NCBI GenBank assembly: GCA_030057915.1
Contig: JASGUC010000053.1
Span: 1-44,696 of the forward strand
Reading direction: 5' to 3'
DNA: 44,696 bases
Source: Pseudomonadota bacterium
GTDB taxonomy: Bacteria; Desulfobacterota; Syntrophia; Syntrophales; UBA8958
The notes below the pieces were generated by a model, which was given only the letters and a program-made list of their open reading frames with translations, was not told the DNA's origin and ran no database searches. Within the stretch, counting starts at the first letter, position 1, and the number at the start of each line of letters is the position of its first letter. Positions 32,112-41,043 of this stretch are shown one piece after another. The position numbers and the translations under genes were made by a program.

Positions 32112-32546
32112 ATGGAGTGGCTAAGCATTGCCATAGACTATGGAGTCATCGGCTTGCTGGTATTTCTCAGCGTGATTGCCCTGGGAATTGCCATTGAACG
32201 GTTCTATTTCTTTAAGCATATAAAACTCGAGGCTTTTCCGGATAAAACCACGCTGGAAATGGAACTCACGAAAAAGATTCATCTCATTGCCACCATCGGC
32301 AGCAATGCCCCGTATCTCGGTCTGCTGGGAACGGTTCTGGGCATCATGCTCACTTTTTTCATGATCGGCAAGGAGGGACTCATGGACACGGGCAGGATCA
32401 TGATCGGACTGGCCCTGGCCCTGAAAGCCACGGCCGTCGGCCTGTTGGTGGCCATTCCCTCCATATCGTCATACAATATCCTCCTGAGGAAAATTAAGGT
32501 GCTCCTCATGAGCTGGGAGATTGCCCATGGAAGAAAAGAGCTTTGA
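32112..32546 (+). CDS. exbB: ExbB/TolQ/MotA-family proton channel subunit
   Basis: 144 residues: an N-terminal membrane helix (GVIGLLVFLSVIALGIAIERFYFF) and the conserved pair of helices APYLGLLGTVLGIMLTFFMIG and RIMIGLALALKATAVGLLVAIPSI. It forms the inner-membrane proton channel that energises TonB. It is a short form lacking the large cytoplasmic loop of E. coli ExbB. GGGAG precedes the ATG. Confidence 0.9.
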   Translation: MEWLSIAIDYGVIGLLVFLSVIALGIAIERFYFFKHIKLEAFPDKTTLEMELTKKIHLIATIGSNAPYLGLLGTVLGIMLTFFMIGKEGLMDTGRIMIGLALALKATAVGLLVAIPSISSYNILLRKIKVLLMSWEIAHGRKEL

Positions 32547-32907
32547 CTACATCAATGTCATCCCCCTCGTGGATGTCATGCTGGTGCTCCTGACTGTTGT
32601 CCTCACCACCTCCTCCTTTATCGCCGTCGGCGTGATCCCCCTGGACCTGCCCAAGGCGCGCCATACTTCGGGTGAATCCCTGAAAACGCAGATGATCGAA
32701 ATCGACCGGGATGGGGTGGTGTATTTGAACTCCCGCCCCGTTTCCCTCGGCGACTTGAAAGCCAACCTGGATGAAATGAACAGGAAGGCCCCTGTCTTGA
32801 TCCGCGCGGATCGCCTTTGTCACCTCCAAAACTTTGTCGGCGTCCTGGATGTCGTCAAGGGTTTGGAATTTACCCGCGTCAGTCTCCAGACCGAGGAAGG
32901 GTCATGA
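32527..32907 (+). CDS. exbD: ExbD/TolR-family protein
   Basis: About 126 residues: FDYINVIPLVDVMLVLLTVVLTTSSFI holds the single membrane helix with the essential aspartate in PLVDVML. The periplasmic domain follows (IEIDRDGVVYLNSRPVSLGDL, PVLIRAD). It overlaps exbB by about 20 bases and tonB by ATGA. Confidence 0.9.
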   Translation: MEEKSFDYINVIPLVDVMLVLLTVVLTTSSFIAVGVIPLDLPKARHTSGESLKTQMIEIDRDGVVYLNSRPVSLGDLKANLDEMNRKAPVLIRADRLCHLQNFVGVLDVVKGLEFTRVSLQTEEGS

Positions 32908-33644
32908 ATTACCAAGTCAGGGCCTTCCAGTTGTCTTTTTTGATGCACATGGCCATCCTTGTTCCGGCGATCATTTCCGGCATCTTCATGGAGCAGGGCA
33001 TAAAGGCGACGGTCCTCGATTTCGATCTCCTTCCCTCCCCACGGGTCGCCAAAGTGGTTGAGGCGGCGCCGGCGCCTCTTCCCGAGGCCAAGCCCATAAA
33101 GACCGCCGCCCTCCCCACGGTCAGGAAGGGAGAAGCTCCGCAACGGTCGGCGGCGAGTCTCGTGCGTCCTTCCACGGTGGAGGTGATGCCTTCGGCCACG
33201 CTTCCGGAAACCCGGGAGCTGGAAAGGATGCCCATGGGCATAGGCATGCGGGACGAGGAGGAAGCGGGAACGAATGAGGCCCGCGAACTTGTCGGGGGAA
33301 AACAAGAAGCTCCAGGGGTAAAAGCGGAGTCGGTCGCCGGCGATGTTGTCACAAGAGCGGCCAGGGCCAGATATTTGAGCGCCCATTTCGCCTATATCCG
33401 GGACAGGATACTCAGGAATGTTACCTACCCCGAGGCGGCCAAGCGGATGGGCTGGCAGGGAAAGGTCGTTCTCTCCTTTGTCATCGCCGCGGACGGCTCG
33501 GCGAGGGCCTTCAGGATCATTCAAGGCTCGGGTTTCAAGATGCTCGATAGAAGCGCCATCGAGACCGTGCAAGAAACGGCGCCCTTTCCCAGGCCGCCCG
33601 TGGAAGCGGAGCTGGTCATCCCCATCGTCTATCGCCTGGAGTGA
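32904..33644 (+). CDS. tonB: TonB-family energy transducer
   Basis: 246 residues: an N-terminal membrane anchor (FLMHMAILVPAIISGIFM), a Pro/Ala/Glu-rich periplasmic linker, and a C-terminal TonB domain with YIRDRILRNVTYPEAAKRMGWQGKVVLSFVIAADGSA, GSGFKMLDRSAIETVQ and PFPRPP. It couples the ExbBD proton channel to the receptor. ATG 32904 overlaps the exbD stop. Confidence 0.9.
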   Translation: MNYQVRAFQLSFLMHMAILVPAIISGIFMEQGIKATVLDFDLLPSPRVAKVVEAAPAPLPEAKPIKTAALPTVRKGEAPQRSAASLVRPSTVEVMPSATLPETRELERMPMGIGMRDEEEAGTNEARELVGGKQEAPGVKAESVAGDVVTRAARARYLSAHFAYIRDRILRNVTYPEAAKRMGWQGKVVLSFVIAADGSARAFRIIQGSGFKMLDRSAIETVQETAPFPRPPVEAELVIPIVYRLE

Positions 33645-33803
33645 CGGCAACGACCCCGCGCAAGGCATGAGGAATGAAGAAAAGCCCGTCAACGCTTGCG
33701 CGCCCGTGCCCTGGGGATGGAGAGACTTTACCGCGAACAAGGCGCCCTTGCACCTCTTTACCGATAACAGCCACGAGCGCAAAATCAGATGGAGGAAGGA
33801 AAG
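33645..33803 (+). other. Short gap inside the uptake operon
   Basis: 159 bases without a recognisable gene. I looked for a cobalamin or other riboswitch and found no convincing box. GGAGGAAGGAAAG at its end serves the FmdE-like start. Confidence 0.4.
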
Positions 33804-34403
33804 ATGGAGACGAATCAAATGCTGGACTTTGAAAGCTGTCTAAAGGAAGCCAAGGCGTTTCATGGAGAGGCCTGCGCCGGGACCGTCATCGGCGTCAGGA
33901 TGGCCATCCTTGGGCTCCGCGAGATCGGGATCACCGATCCGAAGGGCGCCGACAGAAAAAATCTTATCGTCTATTTCGAGATGGACCGCTGCGCAAGCGA
34001 TGCGATTCTGGCGGTGACGGGTTGTCACCCCGGAAAGCGCTCGTTGAAGATCTGCGATTACGGGAAAATGGCGGCGACCTTCATCAACCTCAAGACGGGC
34101 AAGGCCGTCCGGGTATGGGCGAAAAATAAGGAAGGGAACAAAGTGATGACCAGGGAAGATATCGAAAAGGCGCCCCATACGGAGGCATACACCATGTTGC
34201 CTCTGGAGGAGCTTTTTGAAACCAGGGAGGTTCGTGTCGAGCTGAAACCCGAAGACCTGCCGGGCCGACCCCTCCTTATCGTCACCTGTGAAAGCTGCGG
34301 AGAGCGGGTCATGGATATGCGGCACGAGGAGATAAACGGCAAATTCCTCTGCCGGCCCTGCGTGGCGGGGAAGAACTATTACTCACTGCGGGAGGAAAAG
34401 TAA
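33804..34403 (+). CDS. FmdE-family protein with C-terminal zinc ribbon
   Basis: 199 residues. The FmdE domain shows AFHGEACAGTVIGVRMAILGL (relatives: HGHLCPG...G), then MDRCASDAILAVTGCHPGKRSLKICDYGKMAATFINLKTGKAVRVW. Conserved Cys and His could bind a metal. The end carries a zinc ribbon, CESCGERVMD...FLCRPC. FmdE-like proteins were named from a molybdenum formylmethanofuran dehydrogenase operon but are widespread without that enzyme. Within an ABC/TonB metal-uptake operon it is likely a metal or cofactor handling protein; this is inference. The ATG at 33804 has the better ribosome site than ATG 33789. Confidence 0.85.
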   Translation: METNQMLDFESCLKEAKAFHGEACAGTVIGVRMAILGLREIGITDPKGADRKNLIVYFEMDRCASDAILAVTGCHPGKRSLKICDYGKMAATFINLKTGKAVRVWAKNKEGNKVMTREDIEKAPHTEAYTMLPLEELFETREVRVELKPEDLPGRPLLIVTCESCGERVMDMRHEEINGKFLCRPCVAGKNYYSLREEK

Positions 34404-34405
34404 GG

Positions 34406-35284
34406 GTGAATGACAAATCGGTCCCGGGGGAATCCCGCGCCGGACCAGCCGAACCATTTGAATTGCCCTATGAAATCACCGATATAAAGTCTGTCGATTG
34501 GAACCGTGTCTGGCGGGCCCAGTTTGCCTTGCGGGACTTCCAAAAGCGGGATGCCTCCTTCTGGGACGGGAGGGCGGCCTCCTTTGCCAAGCTCAAGGAT
34601 ACGGACTACATCGGCCAGCTTATATCCATCATGCAGCCCGAACCCCACTGGACGGTCCTCGATATGGGCTGTGGAAGCGGCGCCCTTGCCCTTCCCCTGG
34701 CGAAGCTGGTCACTTCCGTCACGGCGGTGGATTTCTCCCGGGAGATGCTGGACGAGGTCAACAAAGGCTGCGCGGCAACTGGTGTCAGCAACATCAAAAC
34801 CATTCACGGCGGTTGGGAAGATGACTGGCGGGAGTTGGGGATTGGCGCCTACGAGGCGGCCGTCGCCTCCCGCTCCATGTTTGTCCGTGATTTGCAAGCT
34901 TCGATTATGAAGCTTGACGCAGTTGCGAGGAAACGTGTTTATATCGTGACCGTCGTCGGGGACGGACCCCGTGACCGGCGTCTCTTCGATGCAATCGGCA
35001 GACCTTTCGATCCCGGTCCCGACTACATCTATTATTACAATCTCCTCTATCAGATGGGCATCCGGGCGAATGTGGACTTTATTCAGGAAAGACGCAACAA
35101 GGCATACCGCGGCCTTGAAGAGGCCGTGGAGTCTGTCCGCTGGATGTTCGGCGATTTGACCTCCCAGGAAGAAGATCGGATCTATGCCTATTTTCGGGAA
35201 CACCTGGCCTATCATTCCGGTTTCTGGAGGCTATTGCCCGCCCATGTCGTCCGCTGGGCGGTAATATGGTGGGAGAAGGAATAA
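34406..35284 (+). CDS. Class I SAM-dependent methyltransferase
   Basis: 292 residues from a GTG. The AdoMet motif is WTVLDMGCGSGALALPLAKL (about residues 86-105), followed by VTAVDFSREMLDEV and the EAAVASRSMFVRDL strand. The C-terminal part (YYYNLLYQMGIRANVDFI, WRLLPAHVVRWAVIWWEKE) resembles methyltransferases that recur next to FmdE and BtuC-type ABC genes in anaerobes. It may modify a metal chelator or cofactor. Two bases separate it from the FmdE gene. Confidence 0.8.
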   Translation: MNDKSVPGESRAGPAEPFELPYEITDIKSVDWNRVWRAQFALRDFQKRDASFWDGRAASFAKLKDTDYIGQLISIMQPEPHWTVLDMGCGSGALALPLAKLVTSVTAVDFSREMLDEVNKGCAATGVSNIKTIHGGWEDDWRELGIGAYEAAVASRSMFVRDLQASIMKLDAVARKRVYIVTVVGDGPRDRRLFDAIGRPFDPGPDYIYYYNLLYQMGIRANVDFIQERRNKAYRGLEEAVESVRWMFGDLTSQEEDRIYAYFREHLAYHSGFWRLLPAHVVRWAVIWWEKE

Positions 35285-35285
35285 G

Positions 35286-36302
35286 TTGAAGGTGAAGAAG
35301 GTCCTCTTTCCCCTCCTGTCGATCATCCTGGCGCTAACGGCGGCTGTTTCGTTGACCATCGGCAAATACCCCCTCGAGCTGATCGATATCGCGGGTTTCT
35401 TTCTGTTCAAAATATTCAACGTCGGCGTCATGGACCCCGAGCGGTATGGTTTGCTCAGGAGCGTCCTCCTTGACATTCGCATGCCCCGCATCCTGGCGGC
35501 GGCCCTCATCGGCGCCTCCCTCTCCGTGGCCGGGGCCTCCTTTCAGGCCATGTTCGTAAATCCCCTCGTATCGCCTTCCCTCCTTGGCGTCCTCGCCGGG
35601 GCCTCTTTGGGAGCGGCCCTGGGCATGGTCTTTTCCGATTCCTGGCTCGCCGTGCAATGCCTCACCTTTATTTTCGGTTTGTTCTCCGTTTTGATCGCCG
35701 TGGGCATCGCCAAGATGCACAAGGGAAACGCCATCCTCCTCCTGATTCTCGGCGGCGTCATCAGCAGCGCCCTCTTCACCTCCCTGTTATCGATCATCAA
35801 ATACATTGCCGATCCCACCAACCAGTTGCCCGCCATTGTCCAATGGCTCATGGGCGGCCTGTCCATGGTGGATTGCCGGACCCTGGTCTTCGCCGGCGTC
35901 CCTCAATTGGTAAGCATTATGCTCATGATCCTCTTTTCCGGGTATCTCAACGCCCTCGGCATGGGGGACGAAGAGGCGCGCTCGCTGGGTATTCCCGTGG
36001 AAGGGATACGGATGTTGCTCATCTTCCTGGCCACGCTGATGAGCGCCCTGACGGTGGTCCTGGCGGGGATGGTCGGCTGGGTCGGCCTCATCATTCCCCA
36101 TATCGCCCGGATGCTCGTAGGCCCGGACAACAAGATCCTCATCCCCGCCAGCGCCCTCATCGGCGCCATTTATCTCATCATTGTCGATGACGTGTCCCGG
36201 ATGCTTTTCAGCGTGGAAATCCCTATCGGCATCACCACCTCGCTCATCGGCATACCATTTTTTGTCGCTATTCTAAGGAAGGCCAAAAGGGGATGGGACT
36301 GA
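35286..36302 (+). CDS. BtuC/FecCD-type ABC transporter permease
   Basis: 338 residues from a TTG with GGGAGAAGGA in front. The family pattern is complete: RMPRILAAALIGASLSVAGASFQAMFVNPLVSPSLLGVLAGASLGAALG, then GGVISSALFTSLL, the coupling-helix region LGIPVEGIRMLLI and GMVGWVGLIIPHIARMLVGPDNKILIPASALIGA. About ten membrane helices. It forms the inner-membrane pore for metal-chelate, heme, corrinoid or molybdate-type ligands. Confidence 0.92.
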   Translation: MKVKKVLFPLLSIILALTAAVSLTIGKYPLELIDIAGFFLFKIFNVGVMDPERYGLLRSVLLDIRMPRILAAALIGASLSVAGASFQAMFVNPLVSPSLLGVLAGASLGAALGMVFSDSWLAVQCLTFIFGLFSVLIAVGIAKMHKGNAILLLILGGVISSALFTSLLSIIKYIADPTNQLPAIVQWLMGGLSMVDCRTLVFAGVPQLVSIMLMILFSGYLNALGMGDEEARSLGIPVEGIRMLLIFLATLMSALTVVLAGMVGWVGLIIPHIARMLVGPDNKILIPASALIGAIYLIIVDDVSRMLFSVEIPIGITTSLIGIPFFVAILRKAKRGWD

Positions 36303-37141
36303 ATCCGTTGATCAGATTGGAAGGAATATCCTTCGGCTATACCCAGAAGGCCGTCCTTACCGGCATCGATATGACCATTGGGGAAGGTGAAGTCGTTGCC
36401 CTGCTCGGACCCAACGGCTGCGGCAAGAGCACGCTGATCAAGATCATCCTGGGCGTTTTACGTCCCGACCGGGGCCGTGTCTTCTATAACGGCGAGGATA
36501 TCCGGCGGTTGGGGGCCAAATATGTCGCCAGACAAATGGCCTATGTGCCCCAGACCCACAAGACTTCCTTCCCTTACACCGTTCGGGACATCGTGATGAT
36601 GGGGAGAATCCCTCACAAGACCTTCTTTTTCAGATACACAAAATCCGACGGGGAGATAGCCAAGAAGGCCCTGGAGAGCCTTTCCATCCTCCATCTGGCC
36701 GATCGGGCCTACACGGAGATCAGCGGCGGAGAGCGACAGCTTGCCCTCATTGCCCGGGCCCTTGCCCAGGGGGCGAGGACCTTCATCATGGATGAACCGG
36801 CCGGCGGCCTCGATTACGGCAATCAGTTGAAGCTCCTCGATCAGATCATCAGGCTGTCACGGGACGGATACACGTTCATAAAGGCCACGCACTCTCCCGA
36901 ACACGCCCTGTGGATTGCGGATCGGGCCGTCATGATCAAGGACGGCACCGTCATGGCCGCCGGCGCGGCGGAAGAGATCATCAACACGCAGAACCTCCGC
37001 CGACTCTACAACGCCAGCGTCAACGTGCTCGACAATGGCGTTTTCCGGGCCTGCGTTCCCCAGACGATCTGCGGCTGCATGGGAGATGCCGGTCAACGGG
37101 AGGGGCGAACAATGGTGATGCGCAAGGTCGCAAGGGGATGA
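36293..37141 (+). CDS. ABC transporter ATP-binding protein (FepC/BtuD type)
   Basis: 282 residues: Walker A LLGPNGCGKST, Q-loop AYVPQTH, signature ISGGERQLALIARAL, Walker B TFIMDEPAGGLD and H-loop ATHSPEHAL. The start overlaps the permease gene by 10 bases. A C-terminal extension after the ATPase core has a Cys-rich CVPQTICGCMG stretch that could bind a metal and is unusual for this family. Confidence 0.92.
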   Translation: MGLNPLIRLEGISFGYTQKAVLTGIDMTIGEGEVVALLGPNGCGKSTLIKIILGVLRPDRGRVFYNGEDIRRLGAKYVARQMAYVPQTHKTSFPYTVRDIVMMGRIPHKTFFFRYTKSDGEIAKKALESLSILHLADRAYTEISGGERQLALIARALAQGARTFIMDEPAGGLDYGNQLKLLDQIIRLSRDGYTFIKATHSPEHALWIADRAVMIKDGTVMAAGAAEEIINTQNLRRLYNASVNVLDNGVFRACVPQTICGCMGDAGQREGRTMVMRKVARG

Positions 37142-37234
37142 TAAGGAGAGTCGATTGCGCGGATGCAAGACATGACAAAGGCGCCTGAAAAAGGCGATGG
37201 ATAGAATCGAGAATTCTGAATTGCAGGAGGAATC

Positions 37235-37999
37235 ATGGAAGTGCTCAAGAGAATAATGGAAAACATCGAGGATGACGCCCCGGTGGAGCATGTACGACGG
37301 GGGCTCCATTGGACGGCGGTGGTGAGCAGACGGGTGGGCCTGGCCTCGACGATGGCTCAGGATCTGATGTGCAGCCACGGTCACGGAGAGGGCAGGGAGG
37401 GCTCGTTCACCGAGATGAGTGCCCTCGCACTGGCCCGGCACTGCCTCGACGGCAATACGGGGCTCGCCTCCCTGGGCCTTGCCGCCATCAACTCCCTGAT
37501 CGAGATAGATGCGAACAGATACGCCGATGTCGATGGACTGCAAATGGCAAGCGATGTGGGCAAGGGGAAGAATATCTCCATTATCGGTCACTTTCCCCGT
37601 CTGGATGCCTTGGCGAAAGAAGCCGGGAACCTCTGGATCATTGAGAAACGGCCCCGGCCGGGGGACTATCCGGAGGAGGATGGAAGCGTTTACCTCCCCC
37701 AGTCGGACATAGTTATCATCTCCAGCACTACCCTCTTGAACAATACCCTTCCCGGCATTCTCGGACTTTGCCGCCCGGATAGCGTCAAGATGCTTCTTGG
37801 CCCCACCACGCCCCTTTCCGAGATATTTTTTGACTATGGCATCGACGTTCTGGCGGGAAGCGTGGTGACACAAAAAGAGGTGGTGCTGAGATCTGTCGGC
37901 GAGGGGGCCTCTTTTATGCAGATCAAGAGGACAGGCGGTATTCGCTTTGTGACCATGATCAAGGACTACGATGATATCGTCAGGAGGCTGTCGGCGTGA
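37235..37999 (+). CDS. DUF364 (DUF4213 + DUF364) protein
   Basis: 254 residues. The N-terminal DUF4213 part (VEHVRRGLHWTAVVSRRVGLAS, NTGLASLGLAAINSLI) leads into the DUF364 domain (ISIIGHFPRLDALAKEAGNLWIIEK, LPQSDIVIISSTTLLNNTLPGIL, MLLGPTTPLSEIFFDYGIDVLAG). The family is thought to chelate heavy metals and occurs with metal-uptake genes. GGAGGA precedes the ATG. The HGHGEGREG stretch (about residues 49-57) could add metal ligands. Confidence 0.85.
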   Translation: MEVLKRIMENIEDDAPVEHVRRGLHWTAVVSRRVGLASTMAQDLMCSHGHGEGREGSFTEMSALALARHCLDGNTGLASLGLAAINSLIEIDANRYADVDGLQMASDVGKGKNISIIGHFPRLDALAKEAGNLWIIEKRPRPGDYPEEDGSVYLPQSDIVIISSTTLLNNTLPGILGLCRPDSVKMLLGPTTPLSEIFFDYGIDVLAGSVVTQKEVVLRSVGEGASFMQIKRTGGIRFVTMIKDYDDIVRRLSA

Positions 38000-38077
38000 C
38001 GGGAAAGGTCATCGTTAAGGACGAAGCCACGACCTTCATGTGATCGTATGTTCGGCAACGGACAGCGGAGGCAAATA

Positions 38078-39148
38078 ATGGGAATTGCCAAAACGAGGCA
38101 GCCGACGGCGCGACGCTGGCGCCTGGGCCTGTTGATGGCTCTTTCTTTTGTGGCTCTCCTCGTGCCTGCCCAACAATCACCGGGGAGGGAAATCACCGAT
38201 ATGTTCGGGCGGAAATTCTCCATCGCCGCCAGGCCCCAAAAGGTTTACAGCCCTTCGCCGTCCCTGACCAATCTGCTTTACGCCCTCGACCCCGACATGC
38301 TCGCCGGGCTCGCCGCTCCCATCCGTAACCATGAGCGGCCCTATCTCCGCAGCAGGATGATGTCCCTGCCGTTGCTCGGCGGCTGGTACGGCCAGGCGAA
38401 CAAACCGAACGTGGAGATGATCTTGAAGGTAAAACCGGAGATCATCATTATCCAAAAGCGTAACTCCGCCTTCGATTCGAAGGCCAATGAAGCGGTAATG
38501 AAGGTCGTACCGGCGCCCGTTGTGGCCGTAAATCTCGATGTCGTTCATGACTATCCCGTGGCGATCATGTATCTGGGCCGCCTGCTCGGCCGTGAAGAGA
38601 GGGCCAAGAAGCTCGCCGCTCATACCGAAAAGACCCTCGTCGATATCAAGGCATTTACCGCCGGGATCGATGAGCGGCAAAAGGTTTCCGTATATTACGC
38701 CGAGGGGATGGATGGCCTCAATACCGATTGCGATACCTCCATGCACACGGAACTCATCGATCTGGCCGGCGGACGGAACGTTCATCGCTGTTTGGCCCGG
38801 GATACGTACGGCATGGAGAAGATCTCCCTCGAACAGGTGCTGTTTTATGATCCCGATGTGATTCTCGCCTTCGAGGGTGCTTTTTACCGCACTGTGTTTG
38901 GCGATCCCCGCTGGCAAAGTCTCAGGGCCGTAAAGAATAATCGGGTTTATCTCATCCCCAACCAACCCTTCAACTGGTTTGACCGGCCCCCTTCCTTCAT
39001 GAGGATCCTGGGCGTTAAATGGGTTGCGAGTCGTCTCTATCCGGACCGCTTCCGTATCGACATGGTTAAGGAGACCCAACAGTTTTTCAAACTTTTCCTC
39101 GGGGTTGACCTCTCCGCCGCGGAAGCGAAACGGCTTTTGCACCGATGA
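38078..39148 (+). CDS. Periplasmic ABC substrate-binding protein (FepB/BtuF type)
   Basis: 356 residues from ATG 38078 with GGAGG in front. A signal peptide (RRWRLGLLMALSFVALLVPAQQ) is followed by ITDMFGRKFSIAARPQKVYSPSPSLTNLLYAL, IIIIQKRN, the VDLAGG-like LIDLAGGRNVH and the end PNQPFNWFDRPPSFMRILGVKWVASRLYP, characteristic of class III binding proteins for metal-chelate-type ligands. It delivers the ligand to the permease. Last gene of the operon. Confidence 0.9.
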   Translation: MGIAKTRQPTARRWRLGLLMALSFVALLVPAQQSPGREITDMFGRKFSIAARPQKVYSPSPSLTNLLYALDPDMLAGLAAPIRNHERPYLRSRMMSLPLLGGWYGQANKPNVEMILKVKPEIIIIQKRNSAFDSKANEAVMKVVPAPVVAVNLDVVHDYPVAIMYLGRLLGREERAKKLAAHTEKTLVDIKAFTAGIDERQKVSVYYAEGMDGLNTDCDTSMHTELIDLAGGRNVHRCLARDTYGMEKISLEQVLFYDPDVILAFEGAFYRTVFGDPRWQSLRAVKNNRVYLIPNQPFNWFDRPPSFMRILGVKWVASRLYPDRFRIDMVKETQQFFKLFLGVDLSAAEAKRLLHR

Positions 39149-39450
39149 GGCCTGATCGGCTCTCATCCGCGACCATTGCGCGTATCCCGGAAATCCTTAT
39201 AACCAGGGCGCAATGGCGGCGATTCGCCGGGGAGGCAAAAACTTTTTGGCCTCCTTCGATTGCCAAGAAATATCACTGTGTTCCAGAGCGCCGGATTTCG
39301 GCGCCGCGGGTGACGCCACAGCTTTGCGCTGCCTGTTTGTCCGCGAATCGTTGCCTCCGCTTCCGTCGTAAAGTTGTTTATGGTATGCAGGGATAACCCA
39401 AGAGCCTTGGGATCGATTAGGGATAATTGTCATTGATAGGGGGGATTGTC
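39149..39450. other. Intergenic stretch
   Basis: No gene I recognise. An 83-residue frame (39145-39396) looks accidental. At about 39238-39262 AAAACTTTTTGGCCTCCTTCGATT faintly resembles the AAAACTTTTTGACCGTCGTC segment of repeat elements A and B. AGGGGGGATTGTC just before 39451 is the ribosome site of the next gene. Confidence 0.35.
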
Positions 39451-40719
39451 ATGTTCAATACCGTTACGGATCTGCTCGGTAAAATCCGGCTTGGCGAAGA
39501 TACTTACCTCGAGCTGAAGACGGTGCGCTTTGCCGGCAAACGAATCAGCGCCCCCCGCCGCGATGCCCTGGCCGACGAGTTGGCGGCCTTCGCGAACTCC
39601 AGGGGTGGCGTCTGCCTGCTGGGCGTGGATGACAAAACACGCAATGTGACGGGGATTCCGGTCGAGCGGCTGGATGCGGTTGAGGATTTTGTCAGGGAGA
39701 TATGCGCCGATTCCATCGAACCGTCGCTGGTTCCTCAAATAGAACGTCTTCTGTTGCCCGACGCCGCTGGCGAGAAACTCCCGGTCATCCGGATCGATGT
39801 GGATCGCAGTCTTTTCGTGCATCAGAGCCCGGGCGGATATATGCATCGCGTCGGCAGCGCAAGGCGGTCAATGCGTCCCGATTACCTGGCCCGCCTCTTT
39901 CAGCAGCGCAGCCAAACCCGCATCATCCGTTTCGACGAGCAGATCGTTGCCGATGCGGCTGTTGATGATCTCGTGACGGATCTCTGGCGGCGTTTTTCTT
40001 CGCCTCTGTCCAGGGATGCCCGCGAGGATCTGCTGGTGAAGCTCGCCATGGCCCGGCAAGATGCGGACGGTGTCATCAGGCCGACCGTTGCCGGCCTCCT
40101 GCTTGCCACGCATGATCCAAGGCGCTGGCTCCCGAACGCTTTCATTCAGGCGGTCGCCTATCGCGGGATGACGGTAACATCCGATCCCGAAGAGGCATAC
40201 CAATTGGACGCCGCGGACCTCAACGGCCCCCTGGACCGGCAGATCCTGGAGGCCTGCCATTTTGTGAGGAAAAACATGAAGGTGGCCGCATACAAAAACA
40301 TGGGGCGCCGCGATCTGCCGCAATACGATTTGAGGGCGGTCTTCGAGGCTGTTGTCAATGCGGTGGCTCACCGGGATTATTCGATCCACGGCGCGAAGAT
40401 CCGCCTGAAGATGTTTGCCGACCGGCTGGAAATCTATTCTCCCGGAACGATCGTCAACACCATGACGATCGAGAGCCTTCCATATCGACAGGCTGTGCGC
40501 AACGAGGCGGTTGCCAGCCTACTCGCCCGTTGCCCCGTTGAACAAGGGAAGGATGTTTTTGCTCCACACAGACAATTCTTCATGGACAGGCGCGGCGAAG
40601 GGGTGCCCATCATCCTCGAGGAGAGCATTAAACTGAGCGGACGCGCTCCCATATACCGCCTTTTTGACGACTCAGAGCTGCTTCTGACGATCTTTGCCGC
40701 CAATCCCCTTGACCCCTGA
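39451..40719 (+). CDS. AlbA_2/RecG-like ATP-binding DNA-binding protein
   Basis: 422 residues. The N-terminal Schlafen/AlbA_2 domain has LGEDTYLELKTVRFAGKRI, ALADELAAFANSRGGVCLLGVDD, and FVHQSPGGYMHRVGSARRSM. The middle-to-C-terminal HATPase_c_4 region has DLRAVFEAVVNAVAHRDYS, IRLKMFADRLEIYSPG and RNEAVASLL. These proteins are often annotated as RecG-like transcriptional regulators. Usual relatives add a winged-helix C-terminus; here the chain ends at about residue 422 without one, while such a domain survives alone at 7051-7596. Confidence 0.8.
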   Translation: MFNTVTDLLGKIRLGEDTYLELKTVRFAGKRISAPRRDALADELAAFANSRGGVCLLGVDDKTRNVTGIPVERLDAVEDFVREICADSIEPSLVPQIERLLLPDAAGEKLPVIRIDVDRSLFVHQSPGGYMHRVGSARRSMRPDYLARLFQQRSQTRIIRFDEQIVADAAVDDLVTDLWRRFSSPLSRDAREDLLVKLAMARQDADGVIRPTVAGLLLATHDPRRWLPNAFIQAVAYRGMTVTSDPEEAYQLDAADLNGPLDRQILEACHFVRKNMKVAAYKNMGRRDLPQYDLRAVFEAVVNAVAHRDYSIHGAKIRLKMFADRLEIYSPGTIVNTMTIESLPYRQAVRNEAVASLLARCPVEQGKDVFAPHRQFFMDRRGEGVPIILEESIKLSGRAPIYRLFDDSELLLTIFAANPLDP

Positions 40720-41043
40720 TGCGATTGGTTGTTTAACCCAAATTTTCCATTGGAAGACTCACGGGCCCATGATTCATGACGCGATGCCCCTGGGTCATGG
40801 GCCAACGGGTCGCTTGGCGAAGACGACATAATGAAAGCGATGAAGAATTTCTGACGGTTTCCTTGGGGCAGCATCCGGAAATCCTTGCGGCCGCCATCTG
40901 CGGCGCCGCCTAGAGAGGGCGGGAACCCCCTGATGGAAGATTTGGGTTTAAGTGAGTTTGCACAAAACGGAAATCCGCCCCTCCTCCCATGACGACGGGG
41001 TTCTGCTCGCCCCACGGATTCAGGTGTCCAGGGGCCGGGACGA
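40720..41043. other. Intergenic stretch between convergent genes
   Basis: About 320 bases between the AlbA_2 gene and the end of the minus-strand response regulator. I see no gene, and no hairpin strong enough to call as a terminator. Confidence 0.35.

Noticed and set aside
33645-33803. Gap in the uptake operon examined for a cobalamin riboswitch
   Set aside because: No B12-box-like or other conserved riboswitch core could be seen.
32820-33818. 332-codon minus-strand frame opposite exbD/tonB
   Set aside because: Shadow of well supported plus-strand genes with coupled starts and stops.
39145-39396. 83-codon frame starting inside the end of the binding-protein gene
   Set aside because: No recognisable domain, overlaps the stop of a real gene, and composition is random-looking.
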